Shown one piece after another: positions 28,918 through 38,172 of a stretch of 44,257 nt of DNA. Positions within the stretch are counted from its first letter, which is position 1. Each line of letters opens with the position of its first letter. Position numbers and translations under genes: made by a program. Origin of the DNA: Pseudoflavonifractor sp. AF19-9AC (lineage in GTDB: Bacteria; Bacillota; Clostridia; Oscillospirales; Oscillospiraceae). The stretch is taken from the NCBI RefSeq assembly GCF_003478995.1, contig NZ_QUGI01000002.1, positions 439,907-484,163 of the forward strand, given 5' to 3'. The notes under the pieces are model-generated. The model worked only from the letters and a program-made list of their open reading frames with translations, ran no database searches and was not told where the DNA came from.

Positions 28918-31156
28918 ACTTACCTGACGCTCTGGCCACCTGATACACGCCCTGAATGTTGTTGAGCTTGTTGATGACCGTGCTCAGCTCGTCCTTGTTC
29001 TTGACCTCCACCACCATGTTGACGGTGGCGTAGCCGTCGGGCTGGGAGCGGGCAGAGAGGGCGGACACCTTCACCTTGGCGGAGGAGAGGGCCATGGCCA
29101 CATCCAGGGTCAGGCCGTCCCGATCCTTGGCGGAGAGCTCCAGGGCCGTCTTGTAATGGGGCAGGCTGCTGTTCACCCAGGACACCTTCACCCAGCGGTC
29201 GGCCTCCTCGGGCTTGCGCTTGTCGGGGGCGGCGTTGGGGCAGTCGGCCCGGTGGACGGACACGCCGTAGCCCCGGGTAATGAAGCCGATGACCGGGTCG
29301 CCGGGAACGGGGGTGCAGCACTTGGCGAACTTCACCAGGCAGTTGCCCAAGCCCTCCACGATGATGCCCGAATCGGTGTGCTTATTGGAGCCCTTCAGCT
29401 GTCCGGCCTCCACGGGGGCGCTCATGCCGGGGACGATGACGCTCTCGGCGGTTGTCTTGGCGGCGGCGGCCGCCTTCTCCGCCTGGAGTCGGCCCAGACG
29501 CAGCAGCTCATCCTTCACCCGGGCCACCGCCTTGGTGGCGGTGGTGCCGCCGTAGCCGATGGTGGCATACAGCTCATCCAGGGTGCCGAAGCGCACCTTG
29601 CGCAGGATGTGGGGCAGGACCTCCTCGCCGGTGATGGCGGACATGGGGATCTTGGCGTGCTTCAGCTCGGCCTCGAAGGCGGCACGGCCGGTGGCGATGT
29701 TCTCCTCCCGGCGCTCCTTCTTGAACCACTGGCGGATCTTGTTCCGGGCCTCGTTGGACTTGCAGATCTTCAGCCAGTCCCGGCTGGGGCCCTTGGCCGC
29801 CTTGGAGGTGATGACCTCCACGATCTCACCATTTTGCAGCTGGTAGTCGTAGGGAACCATCCGGCCGTTCACCCGGGCGCCCACCATGGTGTTGCCCACG
29901 GCGGAGTGGATGTTGTAGGCAAAGTCGATGGGGGTGGCGCCGGCGGGCAGGTTCACCACGTCGCCGTTGGGGGTGAAGACAAAGACCTCGTCGGCAAAGA
30001 GGTCCACCTTCAGGGTGCGGACAAACTCCTCCGCGTCGGTGTCCTGCTGGTTTTCCAGCAGCTTGCGCACCCACTCAAACTCGTGCTCGGTGCCCAGGTT
30101 CTTGTTGGCCAGGCCCTGCTTATACTTCCAGTGGGCCGCCACGCCGTACTCCGCGGTCTGGTGCATCTCCCAGGTGCGGATCTGCACCTCGAAGGGGATG
30201 CCCTCCCGGCCGATGACGGTGGTGTGGAGGGACTGGTACATGTTGGGCTTGGGGGTGCCGATATAGTCCTTGAACCGGCCCAGCACCGGCTTGAACATGT
30301 CGTGAATACAGCCTAAGACGTTGTAGCACTCGGGGATGTCGTCCACAATCACCCGGAAGGCGTACAGGTCGTAGATCTCGTCCAGAGTCTTGTTCTGGGT
30401 GAACATCTTGCGGTAGATGGAGTAGGTGTGCTTCACCCGGCCGTAGACCGTGCAGTGGATACCCTCCTGGCGAAGGCGCTGCTGGATGCGGTGCTGGATG
30501 CCCGCCAGGAACTCCTCGTGGGCGGAGGAGCGTACCGCCAGCTCATCCTCAATCTCCTTGTAGCCCACCGGGTCCAGATACCGCAGAGCCAGGTCTTCCA
30601 GCTCCCACTTCAGCTTCTGCATACCTAAGCGGTGGGCGATGGGGGCATAGATCTCCATGGTCTCCAGGCTCTTCTCCCGCTGCTTCCGGGGGGACTGGTA
30701 CTCCATGGTGCGCATGTTGTGCAGCCGGTCACAGATTTTAATGAGAATCACCCGGATGTCTTGGGCCATAGCCATGAGCATCTTGCGGAGGTTCTCCATC
30801 TGCTCCTCTTCCTTGGTGACGTACTGCACCCTGGTCAGCTTGGTGACGCCCTCCACCAGGTCAGCCACCGTCTCGCCGAACTTTTTGGCGATCTCCTGGT
30901 GGGTGGAGGCGGTGTCCTCGATGCAGTCATGGAGCAGGGCAGCGATCACGCTGTCCACATCCAGCCCCAGGTCGGCCACGATCTCGGCCACCGCCAGGGG
31001 GTGGATGATATAGGGCTCGCCGCTTTTGCGCAGCTGGCCGTTGTGGGCGGCGTCGGCGTAGGTGAATGCGTCGTACAGCCGCTTGGTATCCAGATTGGGG
31101 GTGTAAGCGGCCACCTTGTCCTCCAGGGCATGATAGCGCTCCAAAATGGGATCCAT
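28916..31156 (-). CDS. relA: Bifunctional (p)ppGpp synthetase/hydrolase
   Basis: 746 residues with the full Rel order. HD hydrolase (about 25-150, 'YIIHPLAVAEIVADLG' and intact 'LLHDCIEDT'), synthetase (about 235-350, 'GRVKHTYSIYRKM', 'DLYAFRVIVDDIPECYNVLG', 'GTPKPNMYQSLHTTVIG', 'EVQIRTWEMHQTAEYGVAAHWKYK'), TGS ('EVFVFTPNGDVVNLPAGATPIDFAY', about 398-422), zinc-finger-like 'KCCTPVPGDPVIGFITRGYGVSVHRADCP' and a C-terminal ACT domain. Both active sites look intact, so it should make and degrade the stringent-response alarmone. It is between recJ and dtd, a common clostridial order; heptamer arrays flank it on both sides. Confidence 0.96.
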   Translation of the reverse strand: MDPILERYHALEDKVAAYTPNLDTKRLYDAFTYADAAHNGQLRKSGEPYIIHPLAVAEIVADLGLDVDSVIAALLHDCIEDTASTHQEIAKKFGETVADLVEGVTKLTRVQYVTKEEEQMENLRKMLMAMAQDIRVILIKICDRLHNMRTMEYQSPRKQREKSLETMEIYAPIAHRLGMQKLKWELEDLALRYLDPVGYKEIEDELAVRSSAHEEFLAGIQHRIQQRLRQEGIHCTVYGRVKHTYSIYRKMFTQNKTLDEIYDLYAFRVIVDDIPECYNVLGCIHDMFKPVLGRFKDYIGTPKPNMYQSLHTTVIGREGIPFEVQIRTWEMHQTAEYGVAAHWKYKQGLANKNLGTEHEFEWVRKLLENQQDTDAEEFVRTLKVDLFADEVFVFTPNGDVVNLPAGATPIDFAYNIHSAVGNTMVGARVNGRMVPYDYQLQNGEIVEVITSKAAKGPSRDWLKICKSNEARNKIRQWFKKERREENIATGRAAFEAELKHAKIPMSAITGEEVLPHILRKVRFGTLDELYATIGYGGTTATKAVARVKDELLRLGRLQAEKAAAAAKTTAESVIVPGMSAPVEAGQLKGSNKHTDSGIIVEGLGNCLVKFAKCCTPVPGDPVIGFITRGYGVSVHRADCPNAAPDKRKPEEADRWVKVSWVNSSLPHYKTALELSAKDRDGLTLDVAMALSSAKVKVSALSARSQPDGYATVNMVVEVKNKDELSTVINKLNNIQGVYQVARASGK

Positions 31157-31258
31157 AAAATCACCCTCTCAGTTCGATCGGAGTTATGAGATAGGGAGGT
31201 AGGAGGATTCGCTCTCCGCTCCCCGTAAGTTCATTCTGCAATGTTTCCCCGCGAGGCC

Positions 31259-31275
31259 ATTCTGCATTCTGCATT
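31259..31275 (-). repeat. Heptamer array abutting the recJ stop codon
   Basis: In recJ's reading direction stop TAA is followed immediately by TGCAGAA TGCAGAA (plus-strand ATTCTGC twice), in the same phase as at rel. A single further ATTCTGC lies at about 31233-31239. Confidence 0.8.
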
Positions 31276-33334
31276 ATCCCTCGCCCAGGGCCTCCCGCAG
31301 GCGGCAGAGGATTTCTGAGGCCTGCAAATCCACCTTTTTCTCCACACGGTTGATGGTGATGCGGATGCGGCCGGTGTTCTGGGCCAGGGAGATGAGGCCC
31401 CGCTCCTCCATGACCTCCAGGCACAGCATGGTGCGGGTGGGAATCTCCCGCTGGCCCGCCGAGCGGGCCACCCCCCGTGCAATGCGGGGGAGGGTGTCCT
31501 CCACGGGGACGCCGGGGGCGCTGTGGCGCTCCAGATAGCGCCACAAATCCACAAACTCCCACCGCTCGGGGAGCAGGAACCGGGCCTCCTGGGGGGTGAG
31601 GGGCTCCTGACGGCGGAATTTTTCATAAATGGCCCGCTCCATCTGGGCCCTGGACAGGGCCAGACGCAGGTCCACCACCTGGAGCTGCAGGTCACGCCGG
31701 CCGCGGAATTCGTTAATTTGGGGATAGAAGGCCACATCCACCCGGCAGTCGGGGTACAGGCCCAGCTGACTGCCGTCGGCGGAGAACCAGATGGCCTCCA
31801 GCACCGTGCCCCGGGACTCCAGCCGCAGCTTCAAATGCCGCCCCTGGCCCACCTGGCACAGGGACTGGACCCTTGCCCCCTGGAGGACCAGCAGAGGCCG
31901 GGGATTTCCGGTGCCCCAGGGCTCCAGACGCTCCAGGCTCTCCACCGCCTCCGCGGTGAGCACCCGGGCTTCCACCGCCGCGTCGGCCTCCAGCTGGGAG
32001 ACGTACTCCTCCTCCCGGCCCGCCAGCAGCCCCCGCAGGGCCTGGGCCAGAGCGGGGATGTTCTCTTCCCGCACGGTGAAACCGGCGGCCAAGGCGTGGC
32101 CTCCGAAGTTTTCCAGCAGGGGGGCGCAGGCCTCCAGCAATTCAAAGAGGTTGACCCCGCCCCAGGACCGGCAGGAGCCCTTGCCCATCCCCTTGTCCAG
32201 GCAGATCATGAAGGCGGGGCAGCCGTAGCGCTCGGTGAGGCGGGAGGCCACGATGCCCACCACGCCCTGGTGCCAGTGCTCGTCGGCCAGGACGATAGCC
32301 CCGGACTGGGGGCTCCGGTCCAGGCGGCGGACGCACTGCTGGAAGATGTCTCCCTCAATGGCCTGGCGCTCCCGGTTGAGCTGACACAGCTCCTGGGCCA
32401 GCTCCCGGGCGCGGGCCCGGTCCCGGGTGAGCAGCAGCTCCACCGCCTCCATGGCCCGACCCATCCGCCCGGAGGCGTTGAGCCGGGGGGCCAGGGTGTA
32501 GCCCACAAAGACGGAGTTCACCGCCCGCTCGTCGTTGGCGGCGCTGTGGATGAGCTCGGCAAAGCCCAGCCGCCGGGGGGGATTGAGGGCGCTGAGGCCC
32601 CGGCTGACAATGCGCCGGTTCTCCCCGGTCATGGGCATCACGTCGGCCACCGTGCCTACCGCGGCCAGGTCGCAGAAGCGGGCAAAAATCTCCTCCGCCC
32701 GGTCCTCTCCGGCCACCGCCATGGCCAGCTTCAACGCCACGCCCACTCCGGCCAGACCCTTGAAGGGGTAGGGGCAGTCGGGGCGGCAGGGGTCCACCAC
32801 CGCCGCGGCGGCGGGGATGGCCTCCTTGCAGGTGTGGTGGTCGGTGATGATGACTTCCATACCCAGGGACCGGGCCACTTCCGTCTCTTCCAGGGCGGTG
32901 ATGCCGCAGTCCACGGTAATGATGAGGGAGACTCCCTGGGCCGCCAGGGCGGCCACCGCCTCCCGGTTGACGCCGTAGCCCTCCTCCAGGCGGCAGGGGA
33001 TGTAGGGCAGGACCTCCAGGCCCTCCCCCCGGAGAAATTCCGTGAGCAGACAGGTGGAGGTAATGCCGTCCACGTCGTAGTCGCCGTAGACCGCCACCCG
33101 CTCGCCCCGGCGGATGGCCAGGCGCACCCGCTCCACCGCCTTGTCCATGTCCGCCATGAGCAGGGGGTCGCACAGGGGCTCCCACTCCGGGGCGAAGAGG
33201 TGGGCGGCTTCCGTGGCCGAGGTCACGCCCCGGGCGGCAAGCACCGCGCTCAGCAGGGAGGACAGGCCGGCCTCCTCCAGAGCCTGCCGGGCCTCCGGCG
33301 TGCCCTGGGAAACCTTCCAGCGCTGGTATTTCAT
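31274..33334 (-). CDS. recJ: Single-stranded-DNA-specific exonuclease RecJ
   Basis: 686 residues from ATG 33334. DHH phosphoesterase motifs: 'VAVYGDYDVDGITSTCLLTEFL' (about 79-100), 'VIITDHHTCKEAIP' (about 157-170), 'GVALKLAMAVAGE', DHHA1 'GVVGIVASRLTERYG' and 'GGHALAAGFTV', then an OB-fold and a C-terminal helical domain ('RLEPWGTGNPRPLLVL'). It degrades 5' single strands in recombination and repair. The frame runs open 80 codons further upstream into repeat element D, giving a false 'MHRCKRNSPAGE...' N-terminus; MKYQRWKVSQGTPE at 33334 matches where the protein should begin. Confidence 0.95.
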   Translation of the reverse strand: MKYQRWKVSQGTPEARQALEEAGLSSLLSAVLAARGVTSATEAAHLFAPEWEPLCDPLLMADMDKAVERVRLAIRRGERVAVYGDYDVDGITSTCLLTEFLRGEGLEVLPYIPCRLEEGYGVNREAVAALAAQGVSLIITVDCGITALEETEVARSLGMEVIITDHHTCKEAIPAAAAVVDPCRPDCPYPFKGLAGVGVALKLAMAVAGEDRAEEIFARFCDLAAVGTVADVMPMTGENRRIVSRGLSALNPPRRLGFAELIHSAANDERAVNSVFVGYTLAPRLNASGRMGRAMEAVELLLTRDRARARELAQELCQLNRERQAIEGDIFQQCVRRLDRSPQSGAIVLADEHWHQGVVGIVASRLTERYGCPAFMICLDKGMGKGSCRSWGGVNLFELLEACAPLLENFGGHALAAGFTVREENIPALAQALRGLLAGREEEYVSQLEADAAVEARVLTAEAVESLERLEPWGTGNPRPLLVLQGARVQSLCQVGQGRHLKLRLESRGTVLEAIWFSADGSQLGLYPDCRVDVAFYPQINEFRGRRDLQLQVVDLRLALSRAQMERAIYEKFRRQEPLTPQEARFLLPERWEFVDLWRYLERHSAPGVPVEDTLPRIARGVARSAGQREIPTRTMLCLEVMEERGLISLAQNTGRIRITINRVEKKVDLQASEILCRLREALGEG

Positions 33335-33402
33335 TGTCCTGCCGCCCCCTTTCTGAACCAGCCCTTCCCCCGAGGGGGTAGACTGGGGCAGTATCAACTT
33401 AT

Positions 33403-33432
33403 AGTATAGCATATTTGCAGGTCTTCCTTCAA
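33403..33432 (-). promoter_or_regulatory. Promoter of the recJ-rel-dtd unit
   Basis: Minus strand: TTGAAG (33427-33432), 18-bp spacer, TATACT (33403-33408), about 70 bp before recJ. This also argues that recJ does not start inside repeat D. Confidence 0.6.
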
Positions 33433-33536
33433 GTGAAAATCCACCCCCTGCCGCCGCCTGGAGGGGACGCCTGGGGTGCTCCATAGGGACGCACCATGTG
33501 CGCCTGACATACCGAGTCTCATAGTTGTGTGGGGAG

Positions 33537-34025
33537 ATTTCGCCTGCGGGCGAGTTCCTTTTGCAGCGGTGCAAAAGGAACCAAAAGACCGCCGGGGGCG
33601 GCTCACGGGCATTTACAATGCCCTATCCCGCCTGCCCCCGGACCCCCATTTTTTACGAAGGAGCCATCAAAAACGCAGGAAATAGCTTACCGGCGCGGGA
33701 AAAGCCCAGGATTGGTGTCTGTATGCCAACCGCTGCCGCTAAGGTTTGGTTGAATGACCACCTACTTCTACAAGAGGCATCGCGCCTGCCTTTCTGCCCT
33801 CGCGGAAGGGCTCAGGTGGACGGCTCCGTTACCGGGACGTGCGCGGTATTAGCGAAAACGTGCTGTAAGTCGCACCGTGTTCCGGTGCCGCACCCGGCTG
33901 CAGGTTTCGTCGCCTGCTCCGCCAATTTTCCGCTGGACCTTCCAGGGCACTGCCAGCCCCCGGGGGGTACATCCAATAGGGGGGGCGAAACCATCCCCTT
34001 CTCCCGTCCTGCCCGCAGGCAAAAC
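33537..34025 (+). repeat. Large structured intergenic element, copy D (truncated 3' part)
   Basis: Begins with the terminal repeat ATTTCGCCTGCGGGCGAGT and the same 12-bp hairpin as B and C (33554-33581). It follows the common body to the CATCCAATAGGGGGG block (about 33985), then loses about 90 bp including the GAAATCGAAATC hairpin and the AT-rich end hairpin. A relic TGCCCGCAGGCAAAAC (34010-34025) may be the end palindrome. It lies between the divergent recJ and mnmG genes. A diverged satellite palindrome (AGGGACGCAC-CAT-GTGCGCCT, about 33485-33508) precedes it. Confidence 0.85.
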
Positions 34026-34057
34026 TCCCCCCCAATCTCCTTCATCCCCCTCAGCAC

Positions 34058-34086
34058 TTGCCCCAACCAAGGATTCGTGATAAAAT
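34058..34086 (+). promoter_or_regulatory. Promoter of mnmG
   Basis: TTGCCC (34058-34063), 17-bp spacer, TAAAAT (34081-34086). A GTGGAT / ATCCAC inverted pair in the leader (about 34105-34132) could form a hairpin. Confidence 0.6.
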
Positions 34087-34162
34087 ATTTTCCACATTTT
34101 TGGGTGGATACACCCCTCTGCGGGCATCCACACTCCAACCATCAGTAAGGACGGAAACCCCA

Positions 34163-36040
34163 ATGGACACCTATTTTGCCGGACAATTTGACATCGCCGT
34201 CATCGGCGCGGGGCACGCAGGCATCGAGGCCGCCCTGGCCGCCGCCCGCATGGGCCTTCGCACCCTGTGCTTCACCGTCAACCTGGACGCGGTGGGCAAC
34301 ATGCCTTGTAACCCTGCCATCGGCGGCACAGGCAAGGGCCACCTGGTGCGGGAACTGGACGCCCTGGGCGGCGAGATGGGCAAGGCCGCCGACAAGGCCT
34401 GCATCCAGTACCGGCTTCTGAACCGGGGCAAGGGCCCGGCGGTCTGGTCCCTCCGGGCCCAGGCGGACCGCCGCACCTACCAGCGGGTGATGAAGGCCAC
34501 CCTGGAGAACCAGGACAACCTGTGGGTGAAGCAGGCGGAGGTGGTGGAAATCCGCACCGAGAACGGGGCGGTGTCCGCCGTGGTCACCCACACTGGGGCC
34601 CTCTACCAGGTGCGGGCCGCCGTGGTGGCCACAGGCACCTATCTGGGTGGCCGCACCATTGTGGGCGAGGTGGTCCGGGACTCCGGCCCCGACGGCCTGG
34701 CCGCCGCCCTGCCGCTCACTCAGTGTCTGGTGGACCTGGGCCTCTCCATCCGCCGCTTCAAGACGGGCACGCCTCCCCGAGTCCACGCCCGCAGCGTGGA
34801 CTTCTCCAAGATGGAGCTCCAGGAGGGGGACGAGGACGGCCTTCGCTTCTCCTTCCAAACGGAGGTACCCCCGGAGAACCGTGCGGTGTGCTACCTCACC
34901 TACACCAATGAGAAGACCCATGAGATTATAAGGGCCAACCTGGACCGCTCCCCCCTGTACGACGGCACCATCGAGGGGGTGGGCCCCCGGTACTGCCCCT
35001 CCATTGAGACGAAAATTGTCCGCTTCCCGGACAAGGAGCGCCACCAGCTCTTCGTGGAGCCCATGGGTCTGGACACCCGGGAGCTCTATATCCAGGGCTT
35101 TTCCTCCTCTCTGCCCGAGGACGTGCAGATCGAGATGCTCCACACCATCCCCGGCCTGGAGCACGCCGAGATGACCCGGGCGGCCTACGCCATTGAGTAC
35201 GACTGCGTGGACCCCACCCAGCTGCTGCCCACCCTGGAGTGCAAGGAGATTCCCGGTCTCTACGGTGCGGGGCAGTTTAACGGCTCCTCCGGCTATGAGG
35301 AGGCCGCCGTCCAGGGCTTTGTGGCCGGTGTAAACGCGGCTTTGAAGCTGCTGGGCAAGCCCCCCTTTATCCTCCGCCGGGACCAGGGGTACATCGGGGT
35401 GCTCATCGACGACCTGGTGACCAAGGGCACCAACGAACCCTACCGCATGATGACCTCCCGCACGGAGTACCGCCTCCTCCACCGCCAGGACAATGCCGAC
35501 CGGCGGCTCACCCCCCTGGGGTATGAGCTGGGACTGGTGTCCCGGGAGACCTATAAGAGGGTGGAGGAGAAGTACCGGGCGGTGGACCGGGAGGTGAGCC
35601 GTCTGGAGCACACGGGCACGCCCCCCACACCGGAGCTGGACAAGCTGCTGGAGGAGCGGGGAGAGCCCCGGGTGAAGGACGGGGCCCGGCTGGCGGATCT
35701 GCTCCGCCGCCCCCGGCTGAGCTATGAGGATTTGGCCCCCTTTGACCCCCAGCGGCCCGATCTGGACCCCGCTGTGGTGCGGGAGGCGGAGATTACCATC
35801 AAGTACGCCGGCTACATTGACCGGCAGCTTCGGCAGGTGGAGGAGATGCGCCGCCTGGAGGAGCGCCCTCTGCCCGATGATGTGGATTACCTGTCCCTCA
35901 CGGGCATCCGCCTGGAGGCGCGGCAGAAGCTCCAGGAGATTCGCCCCCTGAACCTGGGCCAGGCTAGCCGGGTGTCCGGCGTCTCCCCGGCAGACGTGGC
36001 GGTACTCATGGTCTACCTCAAACAACGCGAGCTTTCTTGA
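34163..36040 (+). CDS. mnmG: tRNA uridine 5-carboxymethylaminomethyl modification enzyme MnmG
   Basis: 625 residues. FAD-binding '[19 protein letters not shown]' (about 13-31), '[24 protein letters not shown]', '[16 protein letters not shown]' (about 156-171), '[10 protein letters not shown]', '[25 protein letters not shown]' and '[25 protein letters not shown]' are the MnmG hallmarks, with a C-terminal helical domain for MnmE/tRNA. With MnmE it modifies the wobble uridine of several tRNAs. It is alone here: neither mnmE nor rsmG is adjacent, unlike the usual cluster, and small repeats follow it. Confidence 0.96.
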   Translation: MDTYFAGQFDIAVIGAGHAGIEAALAAARMGLRTLCFTVNLDAVGNMPCNPAIGGTGKGHLVRELDALGGEMGKAADKACIQYRLLNRGKGPAVWSLRAQADRRTYQRVMKATLENQDNLWVKQAEVVEIRTENGAVSAVVTHTGALYQVRAAVVATGTYLGGRTIVGEVVRDSGPDGLAAALPLTQCLVDLGLSIRRFKTGTPPRVHARSVDFSKMELQEGDEDGLRFSFQTEVPPENRAVCYLTYTNEKTHEIIRANLDRSPLYDGTIEGVGPRYCPSIETKIVRFPDKERHQLFVEPMGLDTRELYIQGFSSSLPEDVQIEMLHTIPGLEHAEMTRAAYAIEYDCVDPTQLLPTLECKEIPGLYGAGQFNGSSGYEEAAVQGFVAGVNAALKLLGKPPFILRRDQGYIGVLIDDLVTKGTNEPYRMMTSRTEYRLLHRQDNADRRLTPLGYELGLVSRETYKRVEEKYRAVDREVSRLEHTGTPPTPELDKLLEERGEPRVKDGARLADLLRRPRLSYEDLAPFDPQRPDLDPAVVREAEITIKYAGYIDRQLRQVEEMRRLEERPLPDDVDYLSLTGIRLEARQKLQEIRPLNLGQASRVSGVSPADVAVLMVYLKQRELS

Positions 36041-36051
36041 AAGAAAGCTCG
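36028..36051 (+). repeat. Hairpin spanning the mnmG stop codon
   Basis: CGAGCTTTCTT / AAGAAAGCTCG, a perfect 11-bp stem with a 2-base loop that contains part of the TGA stop, followed by GCAAAGAAC. Its layout (CGAG-stem-CAAAGAAC) resembles the end hairpin of element copies A-C, so it may be a solo relic. There is no U-tract. Confidence 0.6.
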
Positions 36052-36144
36052 GCAAAGAACTTTCTGCGAAGCTCCGCTTCGCCTCTGCGCCCGCCTGACA
36101 GATTTGCAATGGGACACAGGTGACGGCCCGCCTGGCAGCGCTCC

Positions 36145-36167
36145 GCAGGGGCGGATATGATCCGCCC
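36145..36167 (+). repeat. Solo satellite palindrome
   Basis: GCAGGGGCGGATATGATCCG followed by CCC: a member of the same palindrome family as at 20761 and 26953. A second unrelated hairpin GTTCCGC-TAAG-GCGGAAC follows at 36180-36197. Confidence 0.8.
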
Positions 36168-36209
36168 ATCATTTCAGTGGTTCCGCTAAGGCGGAACGTC
36201 GAATCCCTT

Positions 36210-36244
36210 CACTCTCCACTCTTCACTCTCCACTCTTCACTCTC
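36210..36244 (+). repeat. CACTCTY heptamer array (five units)
   Basis: CACTCTC, CACTCTT, CACTCTC, CACTCTT, CACTCTC in perfect tandem. It is the same unit as the inverted arrays at 28314-28390, and occupies the mnmG-MBL gap. Confidence 0.88.
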
Positions 36245-36326
36245 TGTTCCGGTTATTTCCCGGGACAATCCACATACTACCCAAAACCCGTTGGGGCGGC
36301 CCCGCCGCCCTGTGGAGGCAGTACTC

Positions 36327-37238
36327 ATGAAGCTCTCACAAGTAAAAGGAAACACCTGGGTGGCGGAGGGGATGGAGCTCATTCCCTTCTACAAGCTGGA
36401 CGAGCACCGGTGCATCCTGCTGGACACCGGCCTGCTCAGCGAGCGGGAGGAGCTGGAAGGGGCCCTGCTGGACCAGGGCCTGACCCCGGCGGGCATCCTG
36501 TGCTCCCATGCCCACGTGGACCACTGCGGCAACAGCGGCTACTTCCAGCAGAAGTACCGCATCCCCGTGGCCCTCACCGCCCCCGAGGCAGCCATGTGTC
36601 AGAACGTCCTCACCCTCAAGTGCTATTTTCTCACCCTGTCCCCGGACACGGTGGAGCGGGAATCGGCCTGTATGATTCACACACCGGATGTGATTCTCCC
36701 CCCGGAGGACGGCCCCTTCTCCTTCGCCGGGGCGGAGTTTACCCTCATCCACACCCCCGGCCACTCGGCGGGCCATGTGTGCACCGTCACACCGGACGGG
36801 GTGTGCTACCTGGCCGACGCGGTGCTGAGCCACGAGCTGCTGGGGGCCAAGCTGCCCTACAACCTGTCCCAGGCCATGGCCATGGACAGCCGGGAGAAGC
36901 TGCGTGGCCTGCCCTACGACACCTACATCATGGCTCACCACGGGGTGTGCACGGGTGAGGAGCTGCCCCATCTCCTGGACGCGAACCAGTCTCTCATCCG
37001 CACCCGGGCGGAGGAGATCCGCGCCCTCATTCCCCGGCCCATGACCCTCAGCCAGATTGATGCCGCCGTGTGCGCCTACTACCAGCTCTTCACCCACAAG
37101 CCCAACCGGGCCCTGCGTTTTGAGCGCAACATCCGCTTTTTTGTGGAGTACCTGGTGGACCGCGGGCTCTTGGAAGTGCGCTGCCGGGGCGGCGTGGCCC
37201 TCTACGGCCCTCCTTCCTCCCAAGCTGCGGCCCAATGA
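36327..37238 (+). CDS. MBL-fold metallo-hydrolase
   Basis: 303 residues from ATG 36327 (TGGAGG site 8 bp upstream; the upstream open frame runs into repeats). Motifs: 'ILCSHAHVDHCGNSGYF' (about 57-73; note SHAHVDH, the usual HxHxDH), 'TLIHTPGHSAGHVCTV' (about 141-156), 'CYLADAVLSHELL' (metal-bridging Asp, about 162-174) and 'YIMAHHGVC' (about 203-211). A C-terminal helical extension (about 220-300) resembles that of larger MBL proteins of the YflN/'beta-lactamase domain' class. Substrate unknown. RidA follows 46 bp downstream. Confidence 0.85.
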   Translation: MKLSQVKGNTWVAEGMELIPFYKLDEHRCILLDTGLLSEREELEGALLDQGLTPAGILCSHAHVDHCGNSGYFQQKYRIPVALTAPEAAMCQNVLTLKCYFLTLSPDTVERESACMIHTPDVILPPEDGPFSFAGAEFTLIHTPGHSAGHVCTVTPDGVCYLADAVLSHELLGAKLPYNLSQAMAMDSREKLRGLPYDTYIMAHHGVCTGEELPHLLDANQSLIRTRAEEIRALIPRPMTLSQIDAAVCAYYQLFTHKPNRALRFERNIRFFVEYLVDRGLLEVRCRGGVALYGPPSSQAAAQ

Positions 37239-37284
37239 GTGCCGCATGATATAACCACATTCAGAATTGAAAGGAGCCTTTCCC

Positions 37285-37665
37285 ATGAAAACCGTCATCT
37301 CCACCTCCAACGCCCCTTCCGCCATCGGGCCCTATTCCCAGGCCATCAAGGCGGGCAACCTGCTCTTCGTCTCCGGCCAGATCCCTCTGGATCCCGCCAC
37401 CGGCGACCTCATCCTCGAGGAGACCATCCAGGCCCAGACCACCCAGGCCCTGAAGAACCTCTCCGCCATCCTGGAGGAGGCAGGCGCCACTCTGGAGAAT
37501 GTGGTCAAGACCACCGTGTTCCTCAAGGACATGGAGGACTTTGCGGCCATGAACCAGGTGTACAAGACCTTCTTCCCCTCCGACTGCCCCGCCCGCTCGG
37601 CGGTGCAGGTGGGCCGTCTGCCCAAGGACGTGCGGGTGGAGATCGAGGCCATCGCCGCCCTGTAA
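37285..37665 (+). CDS. ridA: RidA family enamine/imine deaminase (first copy)
   Basis: 126 residues, family size. '[33 protein letters not shown]' and '[54 protein letters not shown]', with the catalytic Arg in 'CPARSAVQV' (about 104) and the Glu of 'VEIEAIA' (about 120), are full RidA hallmarks. It hydrolyses reactive 2-aminoacrylate-type enamines from PLP enzymes to ketoacids. The ATG at 37285 has AAAGGAG about 9 bp upstream. Clearly a paralogue of the RidA at 43027-43395. Confidence 0.94.
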   Translation: MKTVISTSNAPSAIGPYSQAIKAGNLLFVSGQIPLDPATGDLILEETIQAQTTQALKNLSAILEEAGATLENVVKTTVFLKDMEDFAAMNQVYKTFFPSDCPARSAVQVGRLPKDVRVEIEAIAAL

Positions 37666-37750
37666 CTCCGGCCTATCTTGTGTCCGCCCCCTTGGGCGGC
37701 CCCTATATGGGCGAAATCCGGCCTGGAATCGGGATTTTTTCCAAAAAAGC

Positions 37751-37779
37751 TTGCATTTCCTCTGCTTTTATGGTATCCT
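37751..37779 (+). promoter_or_regulatory. Promoter of secG
   Basis: TTGCAT (37751-37756), 17-bp spacer, TATCCT (37774-37779), about 80 bp before secG. Confidence 0.55.
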
Positions 37780-37857
37780 TGTTTCTGCGTCCGGATTACC
37801 GCCGGAGCTTTTTGTGATTTTTCGCCCGCTGCGGGCTTTGAAAGGAACGATTTTACC

Positions 37858-38091
37858 ATGCTGAAGCTCATTGTGACCATCATTCAGGTGCTTTGCGGCC
37901 TGGTCCTCATTGCCGTCGTTATGCTCCAGTCGGGCAAGAGCGCCGGTCTGTCCGGTGCCATCTCCGGTGCGGCCGATACCTTCCTGTCCAAGAACAAGGC
38001 CAAGTCCGTGGACGCCAAGCTGGCCAAGATGACCAAGTGGGTGGCCATCGCCTTTATGCTGCTCACCCTGTCTCTGTGCATCATTCACTAA
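37858..38091 (+). CDS. secG: Preprotein translocase subunit SecG
   Basis: 77 residues with two membrane helices (about 4-22 and 55-75) around the conserved cytoplasmic loop 'VVMLQSGKSAGLSGAISGAADTFLSKNKAKSVDAKLAKMT'. This is the SecG pattern (LQsGKgaGls...GaadTflskn...). It assists SecYE/SecA protein export. AAAGGA lies 11 bp before the ATG. The gene has its own promoter and terminator. Homologues of secY/secE are not in this window. Confidence 0.95.
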   Translation: MLKLIVTIIQVLCGLVLIAVVMLQSGKSAGLSGAISGAADTFLSKNKAKSVDAKLAKMTKWVAIAFMLLTLSLCIIH

Positions 38092-38110
38092 GGCAAACCG
38101 AAACAAAATG

Positions 38111-38145
38111 AAAGCGTGCGCTCTGAGAGAGCGCACGCTTTTTTT
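38111..38145. terminator. Bidirectional terminator after secG
   Basis: 14-bp stem AAAGCGTGCGCTCT / AGAGCGCACGCTTT, 3-base loop, then a run of T. Its A-rich start also serves the opposing cytidylate kinase-like gene. Confidence 0.92.
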
Positions 38146-38172
38146 ACTTATCGGGCAGGGGAGGGGAGACGC

